Shown here one piece after another: positions 28,804 through 36,816 of a DNA stretch of 64,000 bases (positions are counted from its first letter, which is position 1; each line of letters begins with the position of its first letter). The position numbers and the translations under genes were made by a program. The notes under the pieces are model-generated. The model had not been told where the DNA came from. It ran no database searches and saw nothing but the letters and a program-made list of their open reading frames with translations. This DNA is from Bradyrhizobium neotropicale (GTDB lineage Bacteria > Pseudomonadota > Alphaproteobacteria > Rhizobiales > Xanthobacteraceae): NCBI RefSeq assembly GCF_001641695.1, contig NZ_LSEF01000074.1:1-64000 (forward strand), in the 5' to 3' direction.

Positions 28804-28956
28804 ACCCCATTCCCACCTGTCCGGACACAAAGACTGGTCTCGACGCGGGACGGCATCGGGCGGACGGCTCGTCAGCGGCCGCAAATCCGAGCGACGCGAC
28901 GTCTGACGTGTCCGGGATCGACTGAGGGGGTCTCGTAGGCGAACGGGATGAAATCG

Positions 28957-28978
28957 ACCATCAACGCGGGTTGATGGT
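28957..28978. promoter_or_regulatory. Palindrome ACCATCAAC-N4-GTTGATGGT, site 2
   Basis: A perfect 9-4-9 inverted repeat (28957-28965 and 28970-28978), 154 bp upstream of the IPT/TIG autotransporter start and 126 bp upstream of the divergent kinase start. Because it lies in the shared 301-bp intergenic region it could serve both directions. It is the strongest of the three copies. Confidence 0.65.
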
Positions 28979-29104
28979 TGTGGGGGGCGGCGAGAGCCAT
29001 GGACGTTCAGGCAACGTGTTTGGCCGACTGCCGACATTGGCTCTGGACGAGAGCGCGGCACTTCTGCAAATGAAGCGCAGATGCGAGCGAGGAGATCGGC
29101 CGGA

Positions 29105-31663
29105 ATGTCGGCGGTAGAATTCGACCTTCACGGGCTGATTGGGACGAGCGGCGAATTTCGCGACGGCAAGACGGAGGAGGCGTTCTCCGCGAGCATCTGG
29201 CAGTCGGCGCGCGCGATGGCCCTGTTGTGCATCCTCGCCGATACGGCCGCGAGCCTGTCATTCTTGCCGCTGGATTTCCTGATGCTGGCCGGCCCGCGGC
29301 TGGCGTTCTTCGTCGAGGTTCGGCTGCTGATCGCGCTCGCGGCGGCGGCCGCCGTGCTGGCCGTGCTGCGGACGACACAATATGCCCGCATCGTCGCGAT
29401 CACGCATGTGCACCAGGTTGCGTTCTTCACGCTCAATGCGCTGATCTTCAACCATCCGAGCCTGACCCGTCACGGCGGACTATTGCTGCCGCTGATCGCC
29501 ATCGCGCTCAACCTGTGCCTTCCCGGGCGGTTTCGCTGGGTTGCGTTGACGAGCGCCTATGCGCCCACCGTCAGCCTGTTGTTCTGGGCGGTGCTGAGGC
29601 CGGACCCGGAGAGTCCGCTCGATCTGACGATCATCGTGCTGGTCGTGCTGGTCGGCTATGTCGTCGGCGCCGTGTCCCGCACGCAGTTCAATCGGCTGCG
29701 GCGCGAGGAATATCTGCGCATTGCCCGCGAACGGCAGACCAATCTCGATTTGCGCGAGGCCAAGGACGCGGCGGAGGCGGCCGCAAGCGTCAAGGCCGAC
29801 TTCCTCGCGGTCATGAGCCACGAGATCCGTACGCCCATGAATGGAATCCTCGGCATGGCGCAACTGGCGCTGGACGATCCATTGCCGCTCACCCAGCGCA
29901 GGCGTGTTTCGACCATCAGGTCGTCGGCGGAGGGGCTCCTCAAGATCCTCGACGACATTCTCGACATCTCCAAGCTCGAACGGCAGGCCGAGATCTACGA
30001 ACGCGCGCCGTTCGACATCAGGCAAAGTCTGCGCGAGATCGTCAACCTGATGACGCCGCGTGCGCACGAGAAGGGACTGACGCTGGAGCTCGTGCCTTCG
30101 CCGGCGGTGCCTCGATGGGTGCTCGGCGATCAGTCGCGGGTGCGGCAGATTCTGTTCAACCTGATCGGCAATGCCCTGAAGTTCACGAGTCGGGGTGGCG
30201 TCAGGGTCGAGGTGACGACATCCGCGCTCAACGACGAAGCACGGGTCGTCTTTTGTGTTTCGGATACGGGGATCGGCATCACGCCCGAGCAGCAGGCAAA
30301 TCTGTTCCAGTCGTTCGAACAGGGCGACGCCTCGATTCGCCGGCGTTTTGGCGGCACCGGCCTCGGACTTGCGATCTGCAAGCGGCTTGTGGAAGGCATG
30401 AAGGGCGAGATCGAGGTCGAGAGTATGCCGGGGCAGGGCAGCCGCTTTCGCTTCTCATTGCCGCTGCCTGCGGACGATGGCTCGGCTGCGCGCGAGGTGA
30501 TCGACGCGCCGACCCCGCCCGTCAGGCCATTGAACCTGCTGCTGGTCGAGGACCTGCACATCAATGCGGAGGTCGCTCGCGGGATTCTGGAGAGGGCAGG
30601 TCACCGGATTGCGCTCGTGAGGACGGGCGAGCAGGCGGTCGAACTGGTCCGGAGTGCGCGCTTTGATGCCGTCCTCATGGACGTGCAGATGCCGGATGTG
30701 GACGGGCTGGAGGCCACGCGGCGAATCCGTGCGCTGCCGCTGCCGCTGAGCGGCGTCCCCATCGTTGCCCTGACCGCAAACGTCATGTCGGAAGACGTCG
30801 ATGCCTGTCGCTCTGCCGGCATGGACGGACACCTTGCGAAACCGATCGATGTCTCAGCCCTGCATCGTGCGGTGGAGGCTGCGCTGCAGATCCGGCAATG
30901 GCCTGCCGCCGGCCCCGGCGCTGTCCTGACCGTCGGTGGTGATGTCCTGGTGGTGGGCGATGCACGCAAGGCAACGCATGGCCGGCTGCGGGATCTCGGG
31001 TTTCGCGTCTTTCCGGCCGGCTCGTTCGAGGCGGCCGGCGCCATGCTTGCGGCCCGCGAATTCGCGGCGATCGTCGCGGTCGCTCCACCGGCCGGCTTTC
31101 TACGGGCGCTGCGCGCGCGTGCCTCGGACGGAGGCCGGCGCGTCTTCATCATCGTTGCCGCCATCCCGGGCGAAGGCGCGGGGCTGTTGGAGGAAGGTGC
31201 GGACCTCGTGCTTGCCGCGCCGCTGTCTCCGGACGAGGTCGTGTGGAAGGTCGAGGCTTTCCTCGCTCCGCAGCCGCCGGACGATTTGTTCACGCTTGAG
31301 GAGGTCTTCGGGCGTGATCGCATCGACGAATTTCAGGAGTTGTTTGCCGGCAGCCTGCTGGAGCTGGACCGTGCGCTGGCGCGGGACGACCTGACGCCGA
31401 AGGAATTGGCGAGCATCGCCCACCGCATCAAGGGAAGCGCGGCCAATCTGCGCATGCCTCAACTTGCCGCGAGCGCCGATGATGCGCTGATCGCCGCAAG
31501 GACCGTCGTGGCCGGACTTCGGGATCGGGATCAAGCCGTCGATGCGCTCCGCAGGCAGATCGGCCTCGTGCTGAACGGGCCAGGCGCCGGACGAGGCGCG
31601 CCGGCATCCACAGCGGTCGGCGGTGCATTCGAGGAAGCCAATGTCGACAGTGCTCGTGGTTGA
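29105..31663 (+). CDS. Hybrid histidine kinase with receiver, pseudo-receiver and HPt
   Basis: An 852-residue membrane sensor. About five or six membrane segments occupy 35-200 with no large periplasmic domain. A HisKA domain follows with phospho-acceptor His239 in AVMSHEIRTPMNG, then HATPase_c with N box NLIGNALKF, DTGIGI and GGTGLGLA. A receiver (about 476-595) has Asp526 in AVLMDVQMPD. The next segment (about 612-720) is receiver-like but has VAVAPPAG where the Asp should be, so it is probably a degenerate receiver. An HPt domain follows with His773 in SIAHRIKGSAANLRM. The ATG at 29105 has GCGAGGAG ten bases upstream, favouring it over the ATG at 29081. The 3' end overlaps the response regulator gene. 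Confidence 0.9.
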   Translation: MSAVEFDLHGLIGTSGEFRDGKTEEAFSASIWQSARAMALLCILADTAASLSFLPLDFLMLAGPRLAFFVEVRLLIALAAAAAVLAVLRTTQYARIVAITHVHQVAFFTLNALIFNHPSLTRHGGLLLPLIAIALNLCLPGRFRWVALTSAYAPTVSLLFWAVLRPDPESPLDLTIIVLVVLVGYVVGAVSRTQFNRLRREEYLRIARERQTNLDLREAKDAAEAAASVKADFLAVMSHEIRTPMNGILGMAQLALDDPLPLTQRRRVSTIRSSAEGLLKILDDILDISKLERQAEIYERAPFDIRQSLREIVNLMTPRAHEKGLTLELVPSPAVPRWVLGDQSRVRQILFNLIGNALKFTSRGGVRVEVTTSALNDEARVVFCVSDTGIGITPEQQANLFQSFEQGDASIRRRFGGTGLGLAICKRLVEGMKGEIEVESMPGQGSRFRFSLPLPADDGSAAREVIDAPTPPVRPLNLLLVEDLHINAEVARGILERAGHRIALVRTGEQAVELVRSARFDAVLMDVQMPDVDGLEATRRIRALPLPLSGVPIVALTANVMSEDVDACRSAGMDGHLAKPIDVSALHRAVEAALQIRQWPAAGPGAVLTVGGDVLVVGDARKATHGRLRDLGFRVFPAGSFEAAGAMLAAREFAAIVAVAPPAGFLRALRARASDGGRRVFIIVAAIPGEGAGLLEEGADLVLAAPLSPDEVVWKVEAFLAPQPPDDLFTLEEVFGRDRIDEFQELFAGSLLELDRALARDDLTPKELASIAHRIKGSAANLRMPQLAASADDALIAARTVVAGLRDRDQAVDALRRQIGLVLNGPGAGRGAPASTAVGGAFEEANVDSARG

Positions 31664-32327
31664 AGACGCGCCGGAGATCCGGCTGATGCTGACCTCGTTC
31701 CTGAAGGAGGAGGGCATGGTCGCGCATGGCGTGGCGACCGGCGCCGAGCTGCGCGCCGCGCTGGCTGCGCTCAGGCCCGACATCGTCCTGCTCGATATCA
31801 ACTTGCCGGATGCCGACGGCATCGCGCTGGCGCGTGAATTGCGGCTTGGCGAGCAATGCGGCCTGATCTTTGTCACCAGCCGTGACTCCGACGACGACAT
31901 GCTGTCAGGGCTCGATGCCGGCGGGGATGACTACGTCTCCAAGCCGATCAACCTGCGCACGCTGATGGCCCGCATCCGCAGCGTCCTGCGGCGGACGAAG
32001 GAGTCGATCATCACCTTCGACGGTTGGATCCTCGATCCGGTCCGGCGCGAGCTGTTTCGGCCCGACGGAAGCATGGTCAAGCTGACGTCGGGGGAATTCA
32101 ACATCCTCGTCGCCCTCGCGTCCCACATGACCCAACCCCTGAGCCGCGATTTCCTGCTCGACGTCATCTCCAACCGCGACCCGCGCGAGATCAGCGAGCA
32201 CACCGTCGACAATCTGATCGTGCGGCTGCGCCGCAAGATGCAGCACGACGGTGCTGCTGCGCCGATCGCAACGGTGCGCGGCGTCGGCTATGCCCTGATG
32301 CCAGCGCAGCAGGCCGCCCGCACCTGA
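31641..32327 (+). CDS. OmpR/PhoB-family response regulator
   Basis: A 228-residue regulator. The receiver has Asp52 in IVLLDINLPDADG, Thr in LIFVTSRD and Lys101 in YVSKPI. The winged-helix DNA-binding domain covers about 128-225 (LTSGEFNILVALASHMTQPL, then HTVDNLIVRLRRKMQ and TVRGVGYAL). The ATG at 31641 preceded by GAGGAAG starts 23 bases inside the kinase gene, so the pair is translationally coupled. It presumably receives phosphate from the kinase HPt. Candidate targets are the neighbouring genes carrying the ATCAAC-N4-GTTGAT palindrome, by inference. Confidence 0.92.
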   Translation: MSTVLVVEDAPEIRLMLTSFLKEEGMVAHGVATGAELRAALAALRPDIVLLDINLPDADGIALARELRLGEQCGLIFVTSRDSDDDMLSGLDAGGDDYVSKPINLRTLMARIRSVLRRTKESIITFDGWILDPVRRELFRPDGSMVKLTSGEFNILVALASHMTQPLSRDFLLDVISNRDPREISEHTVDNLIVRLRRKMQHDGAAAPIATVRGVGYALMPAQQAART

Positions 32328-32388
32328 TGAATCAGGCGGAAGCTGGTGCTTCCGGTCCACTAACGGTGACCTACGGCCCGCGGCTGAA

Positions 32389-33450
32389 TCAAGTCGGGAT
32401 CGCCCGTATCGCCGCGCCGACGCAGATGGCAGTCATGATGCACGGTAGCGCCCAGCGCATCTGCAGCCTGAGTTCATCGATCACGGCTCCGCTCACCGCT
32501 TGCGCGCGACGCGACAGCGTTTCCAATGACATGTCGGCAATCAGGACTACGATCAGATACATGTAGCCAAGAGAGATGATTTGGGCGACCGGCGTGTTGA
32601 GGGAAATGCAGCCCGGAAAGCTCGATTCGAACGTGAAGCTGATGGCCGCGAGCGCGAGCAGCGACGAGAAGATCAGGGTGCCTTTGTCCTTGGAGGTCAG
32701 ATCCGGCGCCCATAGTACGAAAACGGATACGGCGAGCACCGCCATGATCGGCACAAAAATGCGCAGCAAATAATGCGTCGATATCCGTGCGAGCGTCATG
32801 GTCACGTCGAGCTTGGAATAGCTGCGGGCGTTCCAGCCCATCGCGTCACGGTTCGCGAAGCGCAGGCCGGCGGCGCGCCAGTCGACCGAGGCGGTCGTGT
32901 CTTCGATCCCAGAGATATCCCGATCGGACTCGGTGGAAATCAGGATCGCGTCCTGCGCCGCATGGCGCGGCAGGAAGAACGAAAGCGTGAGGTCTTGGCG
33001 GTCGAAGGGGAAAGCGTTGAGGTTCAAGCCGAAGCGAAAGCGCGCCTCGTAGCGTTCGATGAGCATCACCTCGCCGTTGGCATAGGTCGACGTGGCCACG
33101 GTGCGAGCCTCCGGCTCGCCGATGCGATTCTCGATTTCGAGGCCAGGCGTCCAGATCGATTTAAGATACTCGTCGGCTCCCGCGCCGGTGCGATCGAGGC
33201 GGCCGAAGCCGATCGCGACCGGATCGAAGGCCTGCCGACGATCGGTCCAGCGCTGCGTAACTTCGACGAACAGGCGTCCTTCCCCCACGACTTCCTTGAT
33301 CGAGAGGACCTTGAGGACCCGCACCGCGACACGCACCCGCACGGGCAGTTGTGCTCCCGTTGGAAGTTCGGTCTGAGCGGCCTCCGCCGGCGTCGAGGTG
33401 AGGCAGAGCAGTGTCAGGATCAGGCTCAGAATTGCGGCGAACGGCCTCAT
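32389..33450 (-). CDS. Prokaryotic pentameric ligand-gated ion channel (Cys-loop receptor homologue)
   Basis: A 353-residue protein with the full pLGIC layout. A signal peptide (1-25) and a beta-sandwich extracellular domain (26-225) contain the WTPGLEIEN segment (100-108) and the Pro-loop NLNAFPFDRQDL (143-154). Four membrane helices follow at about 228-248, 256-276, 287-306 and 333-351. The Cys pair of animal receptors is absent, as in other bacterial members. By eye the M2 helix KGTLIFSSLLALAAISFTFE gives Thr 2', Ser 6', Leu 9' and Glu 19', with Asp-Lys near the inner mouth, close to GLIC. The M3-M4 loop is short (RRAQAVSGAVIDELRLQ). The ATG at 33450 gives an ATGA overlap with the Cache gene and a GGAGG eight bases upstream. 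Confidence 0.85.
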   Translation of the reverse strand: MRPFAAILSLILTLLCLTSTPAEAAQTELPTGAQLPVRVRVAVRVLKVLSIKEVVGEGRLFVEVTQRWTDRRQAFDPVAIGFGRLDRTGAGADEYLKSIWTPGLEIENRIGEPEARTVATSTYANGEVMLIERYEARFRFGLNLNAFPFDRQDLTLSFFLPRHAAQDAILISTESDRDISGIEDTTASVDWRAAGLRFANRDAMGWNARSYSKLDVTMTLARISTHYLLRIFVPIMAVLAVSVFVLWAPDLTSKDKGTLIFSSLLALAAISFTFESSFPGCISLNTPVAQIISLGYMYLIVVLIADMSLETLSRRAQAVSGAVIDELRLQMRWALPCIMTAICVGAAIRAIPT

Positions 33451-34493
33451 GGGCATGCCCTCCCGCGCGCACGCGTGGCGCGGAACAAGAGTGCGAACGC
33501 CACGAAAGCGCAGATGCCGCCACAGATCGCGACGACGCGCAATTCGGTGCGCGAGCGTCTGAGCTCGGTGCCGTAGTCGGGCTTGAGCGCGATGGAGAAG
33601 CCGATCATGCGGCCGCTGAAATCGACGACCGGCCGCGTAATCAGGTCATAGCGGCGGCCGTCGATCGTCGGCGAAGCGGCCGTGCTGTCATGCGCCGGAC
33701 GCAGCGACATCGTCTTCAACAGCGATGAGAACAGCCGGTCGTCGGTCGACATCGCCAGGACGAGGTCGCCGAAGGCGGGCAGCTTGGGATCGAGCGCGAT
33801 GCCCGCAAGCGAGGGAACGACGACGATCGCAATGTCGGCGTTGGAGGTTGTTTTGACGCTCTCGATCAAAGGCTTGAGATCAAGGCCGACTTCGACAGTG
33901 CCGACCATCGCGCCCTCGTGCTCGACGATGGTCGCCCCGCGCAGGCCAATTCCGGCAACGCCGATTTCCAGCCCGACCTGCGGGCGACCGGCGCGATTGG
34001 CGGCGACGATCATCGGACGAAATCCGGAGATATCGTCGTCGAATTGATCGGGTTTGTGGACGCGCAGGAAATAGCGAATGTCCTTGTCCTGGAAGCCGAA
34101 GATCTGCACACCGGCCTGCTGGCGCAGATGGGCAAATATGTCCGCGGACTGGTGCATCAATTCGGCTCTGTCGCGCGCGGCAAGCGCCTGACGAATTGTC
34201 GTACGGCGCGCTGTGACTTCGGCCAGCGCCAGCGCGAAACGGCCGCCGCGGTCGAACGCCGTCGAGAGTTCGCCATTGACGAGCCGCATCTCGTCGCCAC
34301 GAACACGGGTCCCGATTTCGCTCTCGTAACTGTCTGCAAACCAGAGCAGGACGCCGAAGGCGGCGGCGATCACGGCGGCCACTGCTGCGGCGAGCGTGCC
34401 CGACATGGCAAGTGACTGGCGGTGCTCGCGTTTGAAATCGACCAGCTCCGTCGCGTTCTCAGCGGTTGGAATAGAACTTTCGATCGCGAGCAT
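33447..34493 (-). CDS. Membrane-anchored Cache-domain sensor without an output domain
   Basis: A 348-residue protein. A cytoplasmic N terminus (1-30) and a membrane helix (31-52) precede a large periplasmic region (53-318), a second helix (about 320-338) and only about 10 basic residues at the end. The periplasmic part includes IRYFLRVHKPDQFDDDISGF, then GLEIGVAGIGLRGATIVEHE and MVGTVEVGLDL, the pattern of double-Cache sensors normally seen in chemoreceptors and kinases. No HAMP, methyl-accepting, kinase or GGDEF domain follows. Its stop overlaps the pLGIC start, so the two proteins are made together, which suggests a ligand-binding accessory subunit for the channel (inference). Confidence 0.78.
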   Translation of the reverse strand: MLAIESSIPTAENATELVDFKREHRQSLAMSGTLAAAVAAVIAAAFGVLLWFADSYESEIGTRVRGDEMRLVNGELSTAFDRGGRFALALAEVTARRTTIRQALAARDRAELMHQSADIFAHLRQQAGVQIFGFQDKDIRYFLRVHKPDQFDDDISGFRPMIVAANRAGRPQVGLEIGVAGIGLRGATIVEHEGAMVGTVEVGLDLKPLIESVKTTSNADIAIVVVPSLAGIALDPKLPAFGDLVLAMSTDDRLFSSLLKTMSLRPAHDSTAASPTIDGRRYDLITRPVVDFSGRMIGFSIALKPDYGTELRRSRTELRVVAICGGICAFVAFALLFRATRARGRACP

Positions 34494-34652
34494 TGTGGAC
34501 CCCCGGGGACGTGAGACGGCAACTGAGCAGAGCGCAAGACACAATTGCGGTGAGATGAGCTGCGCGCAGGAGGCTCATTCGAGCCGGAGCCATCCATCTT
34601 TCGCCGGCTCACCATGTCGCAGCACTCTACCCGTTATGGGCGGGGCACAAAT

Positions 34653-34668
34653 ATCAATGAGCGTTGAT
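34653..34668. promoter_or_regulatory. Palindrome ATCAAT-N4-GTTGAT, site 3
   Basis: A 6-4-6 inverted repeat with one mismatch, 160 bp upstream of the Cache-sensor start. It shares core and spacer length with sites 1 and 2 near the autotransporters, although the surrounding DNA is unrelated to theirs. Confidence 0.5.
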
Positions 34669-34673
34669 GAAAG

Positions 34674-34721
34674 TCTGTCATCGGGCCGCGCTTCGCGCGG
34701 AGCCGTTGGCTCGCAATGACG
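34674..34721. repeat. Degenerate relic of a family A palindromic repeat
   Basis: TGGCTCGCAATGACGAG matches the outer right arm of family A, and CCGCGCTTCGCGCGG forms a small inner hairpin. The left arm is reduced to CTGTCATCG. Confidence 0.35.
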
Positions 34722-34731
34722 AGGCCAAGCA

Positions 34732-36225
34732 CTACCCCAGCCGCTGATCCCGCATGTCCTGCGTATCCTCGGTCGCAGCCTTGACGGCGGCGCTCGCCGC
34801 GCTCTTTTCCGCGCCCTTGCGGCTGGAAATCTCCACCGCCTTGCGGCCGGAGATCTCGTGGCCGGCGTCGCCGGGCATCTGCCAGAAGAAATAGCTCGAG
34901 GCTGCCGAGGTCAGCGCGACGACGACGAAGGCGGGCGCGAACACGGTGGCGTCGAGCTCGCTGACGTGGCGCAGCCACATCGTCGTCTCCACCGAGGCCG
35001 CGCCGACGGCGACGCCGGCGGAGACGGCGAGCTGCTGGTTGACGCTGACGAGCGTCGTGGCGCGGCTCATCTGCGGGTTCTCGACCTCGGCATAGGCGAC
35101 CGTGTTGATCGCGGTGAATTCCAGCGAGCGGAAGAAGCCGCCGACCACCAGGATGACCATGATGATGAGCAGCGGGGTCGTCACCGTGAACAGCGCGCAG
35201 ACGCCGAGGAAGAACGCGCTGATGATCGCGTTCACCGTCATCAGGTTGCGGAAGCCGAAGGTGCGGATGATCCGCGCGGCCAGCGTCTTCATGCCCATGG
35301 CGCCGAGCGAGGAGGCAAAGGTCACGAGGCCGGAATGGAACGGCGTCAGTCCGAAGCCGATCTGCATCAGAAGCGGGAGCAGGAAGGGCAGCGCGCCAAT
35401 GCCAAGCCGGAACATGAAGCCGCCGATGACGGCGGCGCGTAAGGTCGGCAGCTTCAGCAGCGAAAAATCGAGCACCGGCGATCCCGTCCGCCGGGCATGG
35501 AGCACGTAGAGCGTCATCGAGATCGCGCCGCCTACGACCAGCGCCGCGACCGTGCTCCACGGCAACAAATTAAGGCCGGCGACCGACAGCCCGAACGCGA
35601 TGCCGGCGAGCCCTAGCCCTGCGAGCACCATGCCGTAGAGATCGAACTTCTCCTGCGTCTCGCTCTTGATCGGATCGATGAAGCGCAAGGCCATGAAGAT
35701 GCCGAGCAGTCCGATCGGGATGTTGATCAGGAAGATCCAGTGCCAGGATGCGTAGGTCGTGATGAAGCCGCCGAGCGGCGGGCCGATCACCGGACCTATG
35801 AGGGCAGGGACCGTGACCCAGGCCATGGCGTTGACCAGCGCGCTCTTGTCGACCGAGCGCAGCAGCACGAGCCGCCCCACAGGCGTCATCATCGCCCCGC
35901 CCATGCCCTGGAGGATGCGCGCGAACACGAAGTCGGTGACCGAGGTCGAGAGCGCGCAGCCGACCGAGCCCACCATGAACACGCCGACCGCGATTGCAAA
36001 CACCATGCGCGCGCCGAACCGGTCGGCAGTCCAGCCGCTCGCCGGGATGAACACCGCGAGCGAGAGCAGGTAGGAGGTGATCGCGAGCTTCAGTGTCAGG
36101 GGGCTGGTGCCGATGTCGGCGGCGATCGCCGGCAGCGAGGTGGCAATCACCGTCGAGTCCATGTTCTCCATGAACAGTGCGGTGGCCACGATCAGCGGAA
36201 TCACGCGTTGCTTGTCGACCGACAT
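34732..36225 (-). CDS. DHA2-family MFS drug exporter
   Basis: A 497-residue transporter with about 14 membrane segments. DHA2 hallmarks are FMENMDSTVIATSLPAIA in helix 1 (motif D1), the loop GWTADRFGARMVF (motif A) and the antiporter motif C PALIGPVIGPPLGGFI in helix 5. It would expel drugs or other amphiphiles in exchange for protons across the inner membrane. A charged C-terminal tail of about 40 residues is cytoplasmic. No membrane-fusion partner is adjacent. It is transcribed on its own, with no clear regulator next to it. Confidence 0.88.
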   Translation of the reverse strand: MSVDKQRVIPLIVATALFMENMDSTVIATSLPAIAADIGTSPLTLKLAITSYLLSLAVFIPASGWTADRFGARMVFAIAVGVFMVGSVGCALSTSVTDFVFARILQGMGGAMMTPVGRLVLLRSVDKSALVNAMAWVTVPALIGPVIGPPLGGFITTYASWHWIFLINIPIGLLGIFMALRFIDPIKSETQEKFDLYGMVLAGLGLAGIAFGLSVAGLNLLPWSTVAALVVGGAISMTLYVLHARRTGSPVLDFSLLKLPTLRAAVIGGFMFRLGIGALPFLLPLLMQIGFGLTPFHSGLVTFASSLGAMGMKTLAARIIRTFGFRNLMTVNAIISAFFLGVCALFTVTTPLLIIMVILVVGGFFRSLEFTAINTVAYAEVENPQMSRATTLVSVNQQLAVSAGVAVGAASVETTMWLRHVSELDATVFAPAFVVVALTSAASSYFFWQMPGDAGHEISGRKAVEISSRKGAEKSAASAAVKAATEDTQDMRDQRLG

Positions 36226-36379
36226 GACAGATTGGTAATGGAAATCAGAAGGAAAGGGTGAGCTTGCGGCTTATCACCGCCGCCGGGCCGGGACCATTGC
36301 GGAACCACGCATAGCACCTAAATCCTGCGTAACAACGGTGTGACCCCTCGCGGTTGCACCGGACGCCGGAGATCCCGTG

Positions 36380-36628
36380 ATGATCTACATCCTTGCCGCG
36401 CTGCTGCCGCCGATCGGGCTGCTCCTGAACGGCCAGCCGTTTTCGGCGATCTTCAACCTCGTCCTGTGCGTCGTCTGCGTGATTTTCGGCCTGGTCTTCC
36501 ACATCCTGCTGCTGGTGCCGTCGGCCCATGCCATCATCGCGGTGCACATGAAGAGGGAGGACCGGCGGCATCGGGAGGTGGTGGAGGCGATCCGTCAGCA
36601 CGGCGCGCCGCCGGGCTATCCACGCTGA
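36380..36628 (+). CDS. Pmp3/YqaE-like small membrane protein
   Basis: An 82-residue peptide with two membrane helices (about 3-17 and 24-48) and a charged C-terminal tail. The LPPIGLLLNGQPFSAIFNLV segment follows the Pmp3 (UPF0057) pattern of PP, Gly and Asn between two hydrophobic helices. Family members influence membrane potential or stress tolerance. The ATG at 36380 has CCGGAGAT upstream; a GTG directly before it would add one residue. The tail is longer than in typical 50-residue Pmp3 proteins. Confidence 0.65.
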   Translation: MIYILAALLPPIGLLLNGQPFSAIFNLVLCVVCVIFGLVFHILLLVPSAHAIIAVHMKREDRRHREVVEAIRQHGAPPGYPR

Positions 36629-36816
36629 TTTGAGGCAAAAAAGCCTGTGCATGGCTGGCAATCGGTCCGAATTGCTTTGATTCGTCATCCGGCCGTGCTA
36701 TCGACCGGCGTCAACCCCACCGATGGGCTCCGATTCGACGGCGATGCCGCAAGGTACGCCGAGGGCGGCGCTCATCCATAAGCATTTGCGGCAGGGCCGC
36801 AGGAAGGAGTTGGCAT

